A stretch of 64,000 bases of DNA from Phascolarctos cinereus (lineage: Eukaryota; Chordata; Mammalia; Diprotodontia; Phascolarctidae). The stretch spans positions 2,294,001 through 2,358,000 of the forward strand of contig NW_018344252.1 in assembly GCF_002099425.1 (NCBI RefSeq). The letters run 5' to 3'. Shown in pieces: positions 1 to 35,925 of this stretch (its first letter is position 1; the number at the start of each line of letters is the position of its first letter). The notes below the pieces were generated by a model, which saw nothing but the letters and a program-made list of their open reading frames with translations, did not search any database and was not told the origin of the DNA. A program made the position numbers and the translations under genes.

Positions 1-1589
1 TGCTGCTGAACCTTGATTTTTTCTTACTATTTCTTTAATTTGGACATCACACTGATCTTAAAATTTTTAAAAATGTCTGCATTTTGGTGCATACTATGTA
101 CTGCTAAGTTATTTCTGGTCACCGCTGGTCTCTGCATCTTTCAATCACATTCCCCTTATTTCGTGTTGGAGACTTGGAGCACTTCTCACAGTTCTGCCTC
201 TTTGAGTTTCTCCCTCCTCTGCGGCCATTTTTGGTGGCTGTCCCTTGGCGAATGTGCAGAACCAACTGCACACAGAGATGCTTCCCTCTGCTACTCCCTT
301 CTCTTAATACAGCCACCAAATCGAAAGATTTCAAAAGCAACAGGGCTTCCAGCAGCTCTCCTTTCAAGCAGCCAAACTGAGAACAAAAGAACTTCTCTTG
401 ATGGGGCATACTTTGGAGCAAGAGCCAGTCCCAACAGGAGCGCAATCTCATTTCAAAATTAAAATCGGATTCCTTATTTGGGGTTTACACATAACTGAGA
501 TTTCTGCTACAAATGCTACAAAATACAGGCCAACACCTAAGAAAAACATGAACCATCTGGCGGATTATCGTGAGCAAACTGACGCTGCTGAGCAGATTCC
601 AGACTGAGCCCGACCTCTAGGGGCTGCCAAATACCAGGTGAGGAGAATGGTCACCAGAGACAAACAAGAAGAAACAAGACCTGGGGTCCAAGATGGCTTT
701 ATTTAAATCCACAAGGGGAGAGAAGAAGCTCCTGCTGTGTGGTGAAACAGAATCCACCTTCCACTCTTGTCCTGATGTTACTACAGCGGGATCAATAATT
801 GTGTTCTCTTTCCTGCTGAACTTAATGAGCTTTGTAGCAGCAGCAATCTGAAGTCTGAGCACTAGCATAAAGAAAAACGACGACCACCCATGCTGAGCAC
901 CGGCAGCCCGTGCGTGAAGGGCTCGAACCAACGTCGTTCACAGCTACACGATGTCAAGAAGGCGTCATGAAGATTTCCGCGGCATTGCATGCCCAGCTGA
1001 AGGGGATCAAATCATGTGGCATGCGGGACCTAACAAGGCAGTGATTATGAATCTCCTTATGAAGTCTGAAGGCGAACACAGTCCTAGTTCATGATTTTCC
1101 ATTTCAGAATTACAGTTCAAACTGTCTATATGTACACAAACATGTACTTACAACCCTCCATATACAACATATCCCAGCCCAGATCTGTGCAAACATCAAA
1201 TGTGTTTACGTGTGAAAAGACAAGGCATTGGGGGAAGGGATGGACAACGCTGGCCCCGAGGCCAGCCTCTTTCCATCTTGGCCCCAAGCAGCAAGGTTAA
1301 CAATGCTTGAACTTGATGCAAGATAAAGTCACCCTTCCAAAGGCAGAGGCGACTCTCACTAACCAGGTAGAAATGAGAGTTCAAGTAGAAAGGATGGGGA
1401 CCCTGAGGCTGGGGGGAGGTGGCCACTCCCTCCTTGGGCTGGTGAGCCAGAAGGACAAAGTCTGACGTGGGGGAAGCTGATTCAAAGGGCTACAGTAACT
1501 CAAGGATAAAGAAGGAAAGGAAAACAGCCCACAGTCACGGTCAAAGCTGCCTAGGCCCAAACACAAAGGCAGCTCAGCAGCACAGTACA
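1..1589. other. Intron 5 (partial): no exon or repeat recognised
   Basis: Lies between exon 5 and the window edge. Both strands were read for the missing TUSC3 C-terminal exons (WNHIRGPPYAHKNP, FRSKYHGYPYS) and none was found. Open frames are short and without family resemblance. The stretch at 880-1090 is CpG-richer than its surroundings but could not be identified. Confidence 0.6.
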
Positions 1590-1835
1590 GAGCGCTGAGC
1601 CCATGGTCAGGAAGAGCCGAGTTCAAATGCAACCTCAGATATATCCTCGCTATCTGGGCACATCACTTCACCTCTGCCTGCCTCAGTTTCCTCAACTGTA
1701 AAACGATGGGTGTCATAATAGCCCCTACCTCACACGGCTGTTACAAGGATCAAATAAGGTTATATTTATAAAAGCCCTTAGCACAGAGCTTGTATGCAGC
1801 AAGTGCTTCATAAATGCTTATTCCCTTCTCTCCCT
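1590..1835 (+). repeat. MIR/CORE-type SINE
   Basis: Shows the box B-like GAGTTCAAATGC, then CCTCAGTTTCCTCAACTGTAAAA, split here as CCTCAGTTTCCTC and AACTGTAAAA, and the 3' end CAAGTGCTTCATAAATGCTTA. The order and tail are those of a MIR-related marsupial SINE in sense orientation. Confidence 0.75.
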
Positions 1836-2020
1836 TCCCTAAAGGGAAAGGTTTCACATAAGGATGACCCTGGGTGTTCTCTGCTGTTGGCACAGCACCA
1901 TCACAGATGGGTATAAAACAGCAGGGAGGGCCCAAAGGGCTGCAGACCCCCAGTGCGGATCCCAGCCCCCGCCAGCCCTGCCCCGCTGACATGCCCTAAT
2001 GTGCATGCACACACGCTTAC

Positions 2021-26770
<24,750 letters not shown>

Positions 26771-26898
26771 CGCCCGAGCTCCGGTGCCCCCGCTGCCGCT
26801 GCCGCCGCCGCTGCCACAAGAGTCCAGAACCGACCGTCTGACCAACAGCCGGCACTGAGGACCGCCCCGCCCCACGCCGCGCGCTGAGATACAGGAAC

Positions 26899-26910
26899 TG
26901 CGCCTGCGCA
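26899..26910. promoter_or_regulatory. NRF1-like site upstream of exon 1
   Basis: TGCGCCTGCGCA differs by one base from the NRF1 consensus YGCGCAYGCGCR. It lies about 130 bp upstream of the start codon in the CpG island, a usual place for NRF1 sites in housekeeping promoters. Confidence 0.6.
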
Positions 26911-27060
26911 GTCCAAACCCAGGCCCCGCCCCGGCTCCTCTTCCGCCCCACCCCCTGACAGGGAGGCTCTATGACGGCCCGCCTCCTGAGGCAGGGTTGC
27001 TCTCTGACTCCGCCCCTTCCTCACCAACTCTATAGCCCTCATTTCTGGCCCCGCCCTGTC

Positions 27061-27123
27061 ATGGCGGCTCCTCTCCAGCCCTCTTCAGTCCTTCCAGTTC
27101 TGACTCCACCCTTCTTTGGGTGA
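27061..27123 (+). other. 20-codon open frame at the outer edge of the CpG island
   Basis: ATGGCGGCTCCTCTCCAG starts a 20-codon frame (MAAPLQPSSVLPVLTPPFFG) ending in TGA. G at -3 and +4 gives a strong start context, and ATGGCGGC also resembles a YY1 site. It points away from the TUSC3-type gene. Nothing shows that it is transcribed. Confidence 0.2.
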
Positions 27124-27309
27124 CACCCCTCCCCCACCAGCCTAGGTGTGACTCCGTAGATGATTCCTCCCCCCCATCTTTGGAGGTGGCTTTTTGTAGA
27201 GAAAGTCCACTAGGCCTGGGTGTGTCTGTGTGTGACTCCTCCCCCTACCCTAGGTGTGTCTCTCTGTGACTCCTCCCCCTGTCCCCTGGGTGTGTCTCTA
27301 CGCGAATCC

Positions 27310-27520
27310 TCTCCCCAAGTTCTGGGGGCCACCTCCAATAGTCCAGATCCTTATCAGGAGGCCACTGAACCCATATGGCTCTGGAGGAGAAAGTGAGGCT
27401 GTGGACCTTGCACAGCCCTGCCTCACTTAAATCCAATTCACTTGCAAGTCAAGGCAGCACTTCTCTGATATCCCTTCCTGATGTCACGGTCCGCTTTGAG
27501 ATGGAAGGTCAAACCACAAC
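27310..27520 (-). repeat. Unnamed interspersed repeat, copy 2
   Basis: Antisense copy of the repeat at 4365-4570: CATATGGCTCTGGAGGAGAA, CCTGCCTCACTTAAATCCAA. Partial and diverged. Confidence 0.65.
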
Positions 27521-27769
27521 CTGTGAGTAGTATGGGCTGTCCCTCTGGGGTCTAAACTGGCCACTTCCACTTGGGCAGCACAGCCCTTTCCCTCCTTCCT
27601 CCTTTCCTTGTCTTCCCTTGCCTGCACTCTTCCTCTGTCCACATGGGTATCACACCCTTACCTGTGGGTGCTCTGCTCAAACGAATGTAAATCTTAATGG
27701 CTTAAACCTAGAAAGATATTTTTAAGGTTTAAGGGCTAGATTTCTTTCTCGAGACCATGCCTTAAGACC

Positions 27770-27875
27770 TTTCTTGAGACCTTGCACAGCCCTCCCTCAC
27801 TTAAATCCAATTCACAGCATCACCTTGCTGATATCATGATCCTCTTTGAGAATGGACAAGCAGTAATAACAAAGC
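27770..27875 (-). repeat. Unnamed interspersed repeat, copy 3
   Basis: Antisense copy of the same repeat: CCTCACTTAAATCCAATTCA and ATGATCCTCTTTGAGAATGG. Only one end remains. Confidence 0.6.
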
Positions 27876-28151
27876 CCCTGATTCACATGTAGAAAGCACT
27901 GGAGGTGCAAACATACAAACCCGAGGGTCCCAGCCCTCAGACTGAACTGGCTTCAGGAGGCACTGCAGAAATTCTAAGTTACTGAGAGTCTTGCACACAT
28001 ACACCATCTTGTCCCCACTCACATGGCGGCCACCACCCTTGTGCAGACCCTCATTGTATCCCAGCAGCTTCCTCCTTAGCCTCCTGCCTCCAGTCTCTCT
28101 CCACTGCCACCCATCCTCCAAAGTGACCTTCCTAAAGCTCAGGCCCAATCG

Positions 28152-28153
<2 letters not shown>

Positions 28154-28200
<47 letters not shown>
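28154..28200. repeat. CA dinucleotide microsatellite
   Basis: About 23 uninterrupted CA units. Confidence 0.97.
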
Positions 28201-28201
<1 letters not shown>

Positions 28202-28215
28202 CATTCAGTAAACTG

Positions 28216-29140
28216 TATTAAAAAAATAGGCGACCATGGAATATTTTACCTGTTAGATTTATGGATGAGGGAAGAATTTATGACTGAATAAGTGATAGAG
28301 AACATTACAAAATATAAAAGGATAATTTTGGTTGCATCAAATTTGAAGGTTTGCACAAACAAAACTAATGCAGTCAATATTAGAAGAAAAGCAGGGTGCT
28401 GGGGGAAAATTGTATAGCAAGTATCTCTGATAAAGGCCTCATTTCTTAAATATATGGAGAACTTAGTCAAATTAATAAGAATATAAGTTATTCCACAGTT
28501 AGTAAATGATCAAAGGATATGAATAGGCAGTCTTCAGATGAAGAAATCAAAACTATCCAGTCATATGAAAAAATACTCTAAATCATTATTGATTAGGGAA
28601 ATACTAATTAAAACAATTCTGAGGTACCACCAGATTGCTAATAGGAAAGGAAAATGACAAATATTGGAGGGGATGTGGGAATTGGGACAATTTTGCTGTT
28701 GGTGCAGTTGTGAACTAATCCAGCTGTTCTGGAGAGCAAGGTGGAACAATGCCCAAACAGCTGTAAAATTGTGTATACCTTTGATCCAGCAATACCACTA
28801 TTAAGTCTGTATCCCAAAGAGATTAATGTGAATGACTTAACTATTCTCAGCAATACAGTGATCCAAGAAAACTGTGGAGGACGTAAGATGAAGAATGCCA
28901 TCCATCCCCAGAGAAAGAATTGATGGTGTCTAAATACAGATCGAAGCACACTTTTTTAATTTTATTATTCTTGTTTTGGAGGGGGGTTTTTTGTCTGCAT
29001 TTTTGTTTTTTACAACATGGCTAATATGGAAGGAAATACGTTCTTCATTTGTACACATACAGTGTATGTCAAATTGCTTGCCTTCTCAATGAAGGGGGAG
29101 GGGAAGGAGGAAGGGAGAGAACTTGGAACTCAACGTTTTA
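28216..29140 (+). repeat. L1 LINE 3' end, left part (interrupted by HAL1)
   Basis: Sense L1 ORF2 end and 3' UTR: ATGATCAAAGGATATGAATA, TTTGATCCAGCAATACCACT, TATCCCAAAGAGATTAATG, then ACATGGCTAATATGGAAGGA. It is split by the HAL1 element that follows; the remainder resumes at 32094. It has frameshifts and a deletion relative to other copies. Confidence 0.85.
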
Positions 29141-32078
29141 TTTGTTTTTTTCTTTTTTCTTTTTGATATAAATTTATTTATTTGTAGTTTTCAACATTCA
29201 TTTCCACAAGTTTTTGCGTTCCAAATTTTCCCCCCATCTCACCCTGCCCCCACGCGAAGATGGCATGCATTCTGAATATCCCTTCCCCTAGTCTCCTCTT
29301 TCTTTCTCTCCCCCTTCTCTTATCCCCTTCCCCTTCTATTTTCCAGGGCAGGATAGACTTCTGTACCCCATTTCCTGTATTTCTTATTTCCCAATAGCAT
29401 GTGAAAACTTTTTTTTAAACACATGTTTTTAAAACTTTAGGTTTCAAATTTTCTCTCTTCCTTCCTCCCCACCCACCCTCATTGAAAAGGCAAGCAACTC
29501 AATATAGGTTGTACGTGTGCAGTTATGCAAAACACATCCATAGTAGACATGTGAAAAACTAACTCTATTTCCCTTAATCCTATCCTGCCCTCCCATTTAT
29601 TCTATTCTTTCTTTTGACCCTGTCCTCCTCAGAAGTATTTACTTCTGATTACACCCTTTTCCAATCTGCCCTCCTCTCTATCATCCCCCTGCTCTCTTGT
29701 CCCCTTCTCCCCCTATTTTCTTGTAGGGTAAGACAAACTTCCATACCCAATTGAATGTGTATGTTATTCCCTCCTTAAGCCAAATCCTATGAGAATAAGA
29801 TATATTCATTCCCTCTCACCTTCCCCTGCTTCCCCCTCCACTGTAAGAGACTTTTCTTTTTTCTTTTTTTTTGTGAGATAATTTACCCTATTCTACCTCT
29901 CCCTTTCTTCTTCTCTGAGTATAATCCTCCCTCATTCCTTAACTTTATTCTCCAGATATGACCCCTTAATCTTCAACTCACCCTGTGCCTTCTATCTACC
30001 TATCTATTTATCTATCTATCTATATACATACATGTAATTTTTTTCCTCCAACTACCCTAATACTAACAAAGGTCTCATGAGTTATAAATATCATCTTTCC
30101 ATGCAGGAATGTAAACAGTTCAATCTTAATAAGTCTCTTATGATTTTTTCCTGTTTACCTCTTCATGTTCCACTTGAGTCCTGTATTTGAAAGTCAAATT
30201 TTCTATTCAACTCTGGTCTTTTCATCAAGAATGCTTGAAAGTCCTCTATTTCACCGAATGACCATTTTTTCCCTGAAGGAGTATACTCAGTTTTGCTGGG
30301 TAGGTGATTCTTGGTTGTAATCCTATCTCCTTTGCCCTGGAATATTATATTCCATGCCCTGTCCTTTAATGTAGAAGCTGCTAAATCTTGTGTTATCCTG
30401 ATTGTGTTTCCACAGTACTTGAATTGTTTCCTTCTGGCAGCTTGTAATATTTTCTCCTTGACCTGGGAACTCTGGAATTTGGCTATATATTCCTAGGAGT
30501 TTTCCTTTGGGGATCTCTTTCAGGAGGAGATCTGTGGATTCTTTCAATTTCTATTTTGCCCTCTGGTTCTAATATATCAGGGCAGTTTTCCTTGATAATT
30601 TCTTGAAAGATGATGTCTAGGCTCTTTTTTGATCATGGCTTTCAGATAGTCCAATAATTTTTAAATTCTCTCTCCTGGATCTATTTTCCAGGTCAGTTGT
30701 TTTTCCAATGAGATATTTCACATTGTTTTCTAATTTTTCATTCTTTTGGATTTGTTTTACAGTGTCTTGATTTCTCATAAAGTCACTATCTTCCAATTGC
30801 TCTATTCTAATTTTTAAGGAAGTATTTTCTTCAGTAGTCTTTTGGACTTCCTTTTCCATTTGGCCAATTTTTCTTTTTAGGGCATTTTTCTCCTCATTGG
30901 CTTTTTGGACCTCTTTTGCCATTTGGGTTAGGCTATTTTTTAAGGTGTTATTTCTTCAGTATTTTTTTGGGTCTCCTTTAGCAAGCTGTTGACTTTTTTT
31001 CATGATTTTCTTGCATCACTCTCATTTCTCTTCCCAGTTTTTCCTCTACTTCCCTTACTTGCTTCTCAAAATCCCTTTTGAGCTCTTCCAAGGCCTGGGA
31101 CTGATTCATATTTTTCTTGGAGGCTTTGGATGTAGGAGCTTTGACTTTGTTGTCTTCTTCTGGTTGTATATTTTGATCTTCTTTTCACCAAAGTAAGATA
31201 ATATAGTCTGACTCTTTTTGCTGCTTGCTCATGATCCCAGCCAATTACTTGAGTTTTAAACTCTTTGTTAAGGTAAGAGTCTGCTTCCAATGTGGGAATG
31301 TACTGTCCCAAGCTTCAGGGGTTTGTATAGCTGTTTTCAGAGATACTTGTAGGGACCTGTAAATTTTCAGTTCTTCCAAGGTGGTATGATAAGGGGCGAG
31401 GTGTTTACTCCTTTCCTGGCCTGTGACCACAAGTATTCCTTTCTGTCCTGTAACTGTGAGGAAGGGTTCCTCTCCACAGCCACTGCAAGCTCACCACGCC
31501 AGCGTTCCTCCTCACCCCAGCACCACCGCCCAGAACTGTGACCCAGATCCAAACAGGGGTAAAGCAAGAGATTCCTGCCTCAGCACTGGCAAAGAGATCC
31601 CTGCAATCCCTCTCTGATCAGCCACTGGATTGCCCCTCAGTCTGTGGGCTGGAAGCTCAGGAAGCAGCTGCCCCCCCCCACCACTGCTCTTGGGGAATGA
31701 GCTGAGACCCGCCTTCCTTTCTCAGCACCAACAGAAACAGACTTTTCCCACTGACCTTCTAAGTTGTCTTTGGCATTAGTGGGTTGAGGAGTCTGGAAAC
31801 CTCCACAGCTGTCCAAGATTCAGTCCTCTGAGGCCTGCTCCAGGTTTGCTGTGGCCTGCACGCCCACGCTGCGCTGCGCTGCCAGCCTGGCACGATACAC
31901 CTTTCTGATCAATCATCTAGGTTGTCTTGGGCTGGAAATTTGTTTCACTCTGTCTTTTTGTGGGTTCTGCTGCTTCAGAATTTGTTTAGAGCCATTTTTT
32001 TATGAGTATTTGGAGGGGTTTGGGGGAGAGCTTAAGCAAGTCACTGTTTTCACTCTGCCATCCTGGCTCTGCCCCCCA
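29141..32078 (-). mobile_element. Half-L1 (HAL1) element A, near full length
   Basis: A 2.94-kb element: 5' UTR of about 0.85 kb beginning at the CCCCCC/GGCTCTG end near 32078, ORF1 (30163-31232), about 1.0 kb of 3' sequence and an A-rich tail at 29141-29165. It has no ORF2, which is the hallmark of HAL1. ORF1 begins MSKQ, has a long coiled coil (KANEEKNALKRKIGQMEKEV) and the RRM-like stretch NLKIIGLSESHDQK, and ends FDFQIQDSSG. Several frameshifts, many at homopolymers, interrupt it. Flanks carry the same 15 bases, GAACTCAACGTTTTA, at 29126-29140 and 32079-32093. The element depends on L1 machinery in trans. Confidence 0.88.
30163..31232 (-). pseudogene. HAL1 element A ORF1 (coiled-coil RNA-binding protein), frameshifted
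   Basis: About 357 codons of L1-type ORF1p: N-terminal region, coiled coil with heptads of Leu/Ile, then the RRM and C-terminal domain. In LINEs this protein trimerises and coats the element RNA. Here the frame shifts several times (the 30617-30922 stretch is the longest open piece), so no full protein is made from the sequence as given. Homopolymer length errors in the assembly are an alternative cause for some shifts. Confidence 0.8.
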
Positions 32079-32093
32079 GAACTCAACGTTTTA

Positions 32094-32165
32094 AAAAAAG
32101 AAGCCTTAGAATTTTTTTCCTTACACATAAATTGGAAAAATTAAAATTCAACATAAAAAATATGA
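32094..32165 (+). repeat. L1 LINE 3' end, right part
   Basis: Continuation of the L1 3' UTR after the HAL1 target duplication, ending AATTAAAATTCAACATAAAA in an A-rich tail. Confidence 0.7.
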
Positions 32166-32315
32166 GGAGCAAGTTGTCTTAAAATCATGCTTCAAACTTT
32201 GTGAAGCACAGGCCCCTAGCACCATCATCCACAAAGGGGTAGTGTAAATAGCAGGCATCGCTTTTTACCTGACAAAGCCCAGAGACATTAAACCAAGGTG
32301 ACTCAGCTAATGTAT

Positions 32316-32361
32316 TTGATGACGACGATGAGGATGATGATGACACTGACGATGATGACTA
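32316..32361. repeat. GAY trinucleotide-type simple repeat
   Basis: GACGATGAGGATGATGATGA-type units immediately before a SINE. Confidence 0.85.
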
Positions 32362-32606
32362 CTATTTGTTGACCACCTTAAGGTTTGCAAAGCACTTTAT
32401 CAATATGATCTCATTTGATCCTCACAACAACCCTGAGAGGTAGGCCCTATTATTAGCCCCATTTTACAGCTGAGGAAACTGAAGCTGACCAAGGTTAAGT
32501 GATCCACCAAAAGTCAGACAACTAGGAAGTGTCTGAGGCTGCATTTGAACTCAGGTCTTTCTGCTTCCCGACCAAGCTCTCTACCCACTGCACCACCTAG
32601 TTGCTT
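32362..32606 (-). repeat. CORE-SINE, full length, antisense
   Basis: AGGTTTGCAAAGCACTTTAT, TCCTCACAACAACCCTGAGA, CCATTTTACAGCTGAGGAAA and CTACCCACTGCACCACCTAG in antisense order. Confidence 0.85.
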
Positions 32607-32689
32607 TTATCTAATAAATCTCACCTAAGAAGTTTTTGATACGATTGACTCCCATAGGTACAATTCTTCTTTGCCGATGACTGGTGTGT

Positions 32690-33450
32690 GTATAGAGCAA
32701 AATCACCAGCTGACTATTGGACGTCTCTAACTACATGTCAGGCAGTAGGAGTCTCAGACTCGTCACTTGGCCCTAGCATCTGTGTCACCCTTAGCTTCCC
32801 TCTTTCAGGCTGGGACAGGACATCACACTCTCAGGCTGCTAGCTTCACGGCTGCTACCGCATCCTTGATTTCACACTCTCAGAGCTCTACTCTGCAGTCA
32901 GTTGCCGGGTCTTACTGGTTCAGCTTGTCCAGCATCTCTCCTGTCCATTACCCCCTCTTCACCCCCACAGCCCCTACGCTAGTTCAGGCCTGCGCCATTG
33001 TACTTTCCTCCTAACTGGTCTCCCTTGCCTCCAGTCCACCCCCACAGCTCCTGAATATCTGTGACAGTTCTGACCCAGCCACTCCCCTGCTCAAGAGGTT
33101 TCAGTGGCTCCCTCCGGCCTCAGGATAAGCCACAAAGTGCTCAGTACTTAGAGGCCTTCATAATTTGGTTCCAGGCTAGCTTTCCAGGCTTACTTATCTT
33201 ATTTGCTTTCACACATTCTACCTTTAGCCAAACTGGCTGCTGGCTGTTCCCATGCATTACATTGCACAGCCTTTCTAGTACTTTTTGTGCCCAAGCCATC
33301 CCCCATGGCAGGCATGCATTCCCTCCTGCCCATCCCTCTTCAGAACACTTAGCTGGCCTTAAGGCTCAGCTCGAATGCCACCTCCTATGTGAAGACCACC
33401 CTAATCTCCCTCATTGATAATGCTACCTTCCTCAGACCCCTAAATTACTT
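32690..33450 (+). repeat. L2-type LINE 3' UTR
   Basis: CCACTCCCCTGCTCAAGAGG, CAGTGGCTCCCTCCGGCCTC and a later GCTCAGCTCGAATGCCACCT follow the order of the tails at 8.65 and 25.1 kb. Sense, no coding part. Confidence 0.6.
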
Positions 33451-33479
33451 TGCACGTATTGTGAACTTGCAGATGTGAC

Positions 33480-34780
33480 CCATGACCACAGGCTCCCCCA
33501 AGAGATTCCATTCAGTTCCAGGCTGGGCTCCATTTTGAGGGTGCCTGATCCCCAGAAAAAGAGGGTCAGCCTTCCTCTCTTTCTAGTCTGTTGTACCCCA
33601 GAAATCTCTTCAATGTGGTTCTTGCCTGGGGTCTCCCCAAAAGTGTGATTGATGGCATCTCTTCTAGTAACAGTTCAGTACACAGTGTGAGTACCAGGTG
33701 CAGGACAGTGGTTCCTTTCCTCTTCTATAGAAGCTGTATAAAGCCAGAAGGACTCCTCCACACACATTAACAAATACAGCATATATACATCTCCGAGGGT
33801 TCATTGTGCTCACCACACTCCCTTGGAGTGCAAAGACAGCGTTGTAGGACTGTGCAACTGGAACTGTCCATGGTACACAACTTCTGGCCAGGCAGTGTTT
33901 GGCTTTCATCCTTGCGCCCTAGAATTCTCTCCCTGGTGGTGATCTTCTCCACCATCTTCTCTCTGTTGTTTATGGAAATCACCTGTCCCTGAGCAGTCAG
34001 CAGCTGACTTGGGATCTCTGGATCATGGCACAAAATTACGATCTGATCAAGAAACATCTGTCTCCCTGGATCACTGGTTGATAACCCTGTGCTTAGGAAA
34101 GGAAACACAAAGGCAGAAACAGCAGCCCAGGTTTCTTTTGCTGCTGTGTGCTATAGCCACCATTGCCACTGGTGGAGAGGGCAAGAAATCCCCTCTTCCC
34201 CCTTTCTGGATGAGAGAGAAAGATGGAGAGAAAGTACTGGCAAGGGTTCCCTTAAGAGAAGAGAGGGGGCAGAGCCATCTCCACTGCTCCAATGGAGGGC
34301 TTATCACTGGAATCTACCCTGACTCTCAGGGGCCATAAAGCTTCAACACAATGCCCCCAGTCAAGGAGACTCACAGGAGCCAAGTGGACACCCTCACTAT
34401 AGCCTTCCTGAAAAGGGGACATCTGGCCCCCACTTGCCTCCAAGGAGGGGAATCTCCATTCTACAGGGTCAATGGTTTAATCATAAAAATAATGATTTCC
34501 ATATCAATGATGGAGGGGGATAGATACTAGGAGTAAAATGGGGCTATGTTATATTTTAAAATATCTATCTATACTGCCTCAGAAGAACGATTCTGATATT
34601 TGTTTCCATGTCCACTCCAGTCTTCCCATAATATGCTTGAGCAGGGTAGCTTTGTCACACAGTTAGCACAGACCTACTCAGCACTAGATGCTCCTGTGAG
34701 CTCCAGTCTCTGCTGTCACCAACTTTAAGGGTGAGGATGTGTTACATCATCAGCAGAATGTTTTACATACATTATCTTGG
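33480..34780. other. Unidentified region with a 113-codon minus-strand frame
   Basis: No repeat recognised. A minus-strand frame at 33767-34108 (MFPFLSTGLSTSDPG...) is open for 113 codons and continues in overlapping frames; it contains MVEKITTRERILGRKDE and a Cys-rich stretch. It could be a decayed processed copy, an unknown repeat, or chance. I do not recognise a family. Confidence 0.3.
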
Positions 34781-34799
34781 ACATTTCAAATCAGCTGTC

Positions 34800-35275
34800 T
34801 CGGAGGCTTCTCAGACTCAACACATTCCAAATAATTCGTTTCCTCTCCCGACTCACCCTCTCCCAAAGTCCCCATTTCTCTTGAGAATACCACCATCTTT
34901 CTGATCATTTAGATTTATAACCTAGCAGTCATCTTCCAGTCTTCACTCTCCTTTACCCTCACTCTCCAATCAACTGCCAAATCTTGTCATTTCTGCTCCA
35001 TGGCGTCCCTTGCATCTGCCTCCTCTCCACTCACATTGAAGCCATCTTGATTCATAACCTTATCATTCCCCACCTCGGCTATTGCAATAATCTCCTATGT
35101 GGTTCCCCTCCTCAATCCCCTCTCTAATCCTTCTTCTACCCAGATGCCAAAAGGATTTTCCTGAAGCACAGACCAGGAATGTTGTTCACTTCCACTGTAC
35201 CCAAATGCCTAGCATTGGGCCTGACAACTAAGAGCTGCTTAATAAATGCTTGTTGATTTACTAATTGATGCTGCA
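34800..35275 (+). repeat. L2-type LINE 3' end
   Basis: A pyrimidine-rich lead (CTTTACCCTCACTCTCCAAT), TTGCAATAATCTCCTATGTG and the terminus AGAGCTGCTTAATAAATGCT. Confidence 0.65.
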
Positions 35276-35925
35276 CATTGAATCAGAGGTCCTGGTTAAT
35301 ATTTCAAATAATCCTCATGGTTTCTCTTTTCTGAAATAAAAAAGCCCTCACCAGTCTAGTAAGGGAAGACAATGAATACTATTTGCATGTTTATTTGTAA
35401 AATCATCAGCTGTATTAAGCATTAAAATGAAGAATTAACCATGATCTGTTTTCTTTTGGGCCAATCCCCCCCCAAAAAAAACACCAACCCTGATCCATGT
35501 TTCCCTTCTCTATTCCTTGTCTACTGTATTTCAACATGTGTCTCCAGTCAGGAAGATCCAGATATAAATCCTACACATCACTTAGCCTTTAAGTACCCCA
35601 GGCAACTCTCTGAAACTATACTTGTAGAGGAGGTGTTGACCTGCATTGGTAAAGGGGTATCCTCACCTGGGAGTACCTAGTACCAATAAAATAACAATAT
35701 CCTTATCCCTCTTTCTACTGTCCCCATTATTAGGTGGTAAACTCCTGAGGCTCAGGCTAGCTTTGTTAAAGACATATCCCAAGTTGCATGCTGCTTTCCT
35801 TGTGGAGTTTAGAGCCAGTTTCAATGGCTTTCCAACTGTTGATTTTCAGCATGAGCATTTCCGTCTCTAATAAGTACAAACTCTACAAATCAAGTTTTGT
35901 TCTATTGTTGTGTTATGTAATTTTT
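35276..35925. other. Nothing recognised
   Basis: AT-rich intergenic DNA with short open frames only. Confidence 0.4.

Noticed and set aside
617-931. Possible last exon of the TUSC3-type gene
   Set aside because: The minus-strand frame here (FFFMLVLRLQIAAATKLIKF) superficially recalls the FFFSFLLSIF helix but lacks the following YHGYPYS ending and a matching acceptor.
31851-32144. 97-codon plus-strand frame ending in the HAL1 5' end
   Set aside because: Antisense of the HAL1 5' UTR; the same frame appears in element B.
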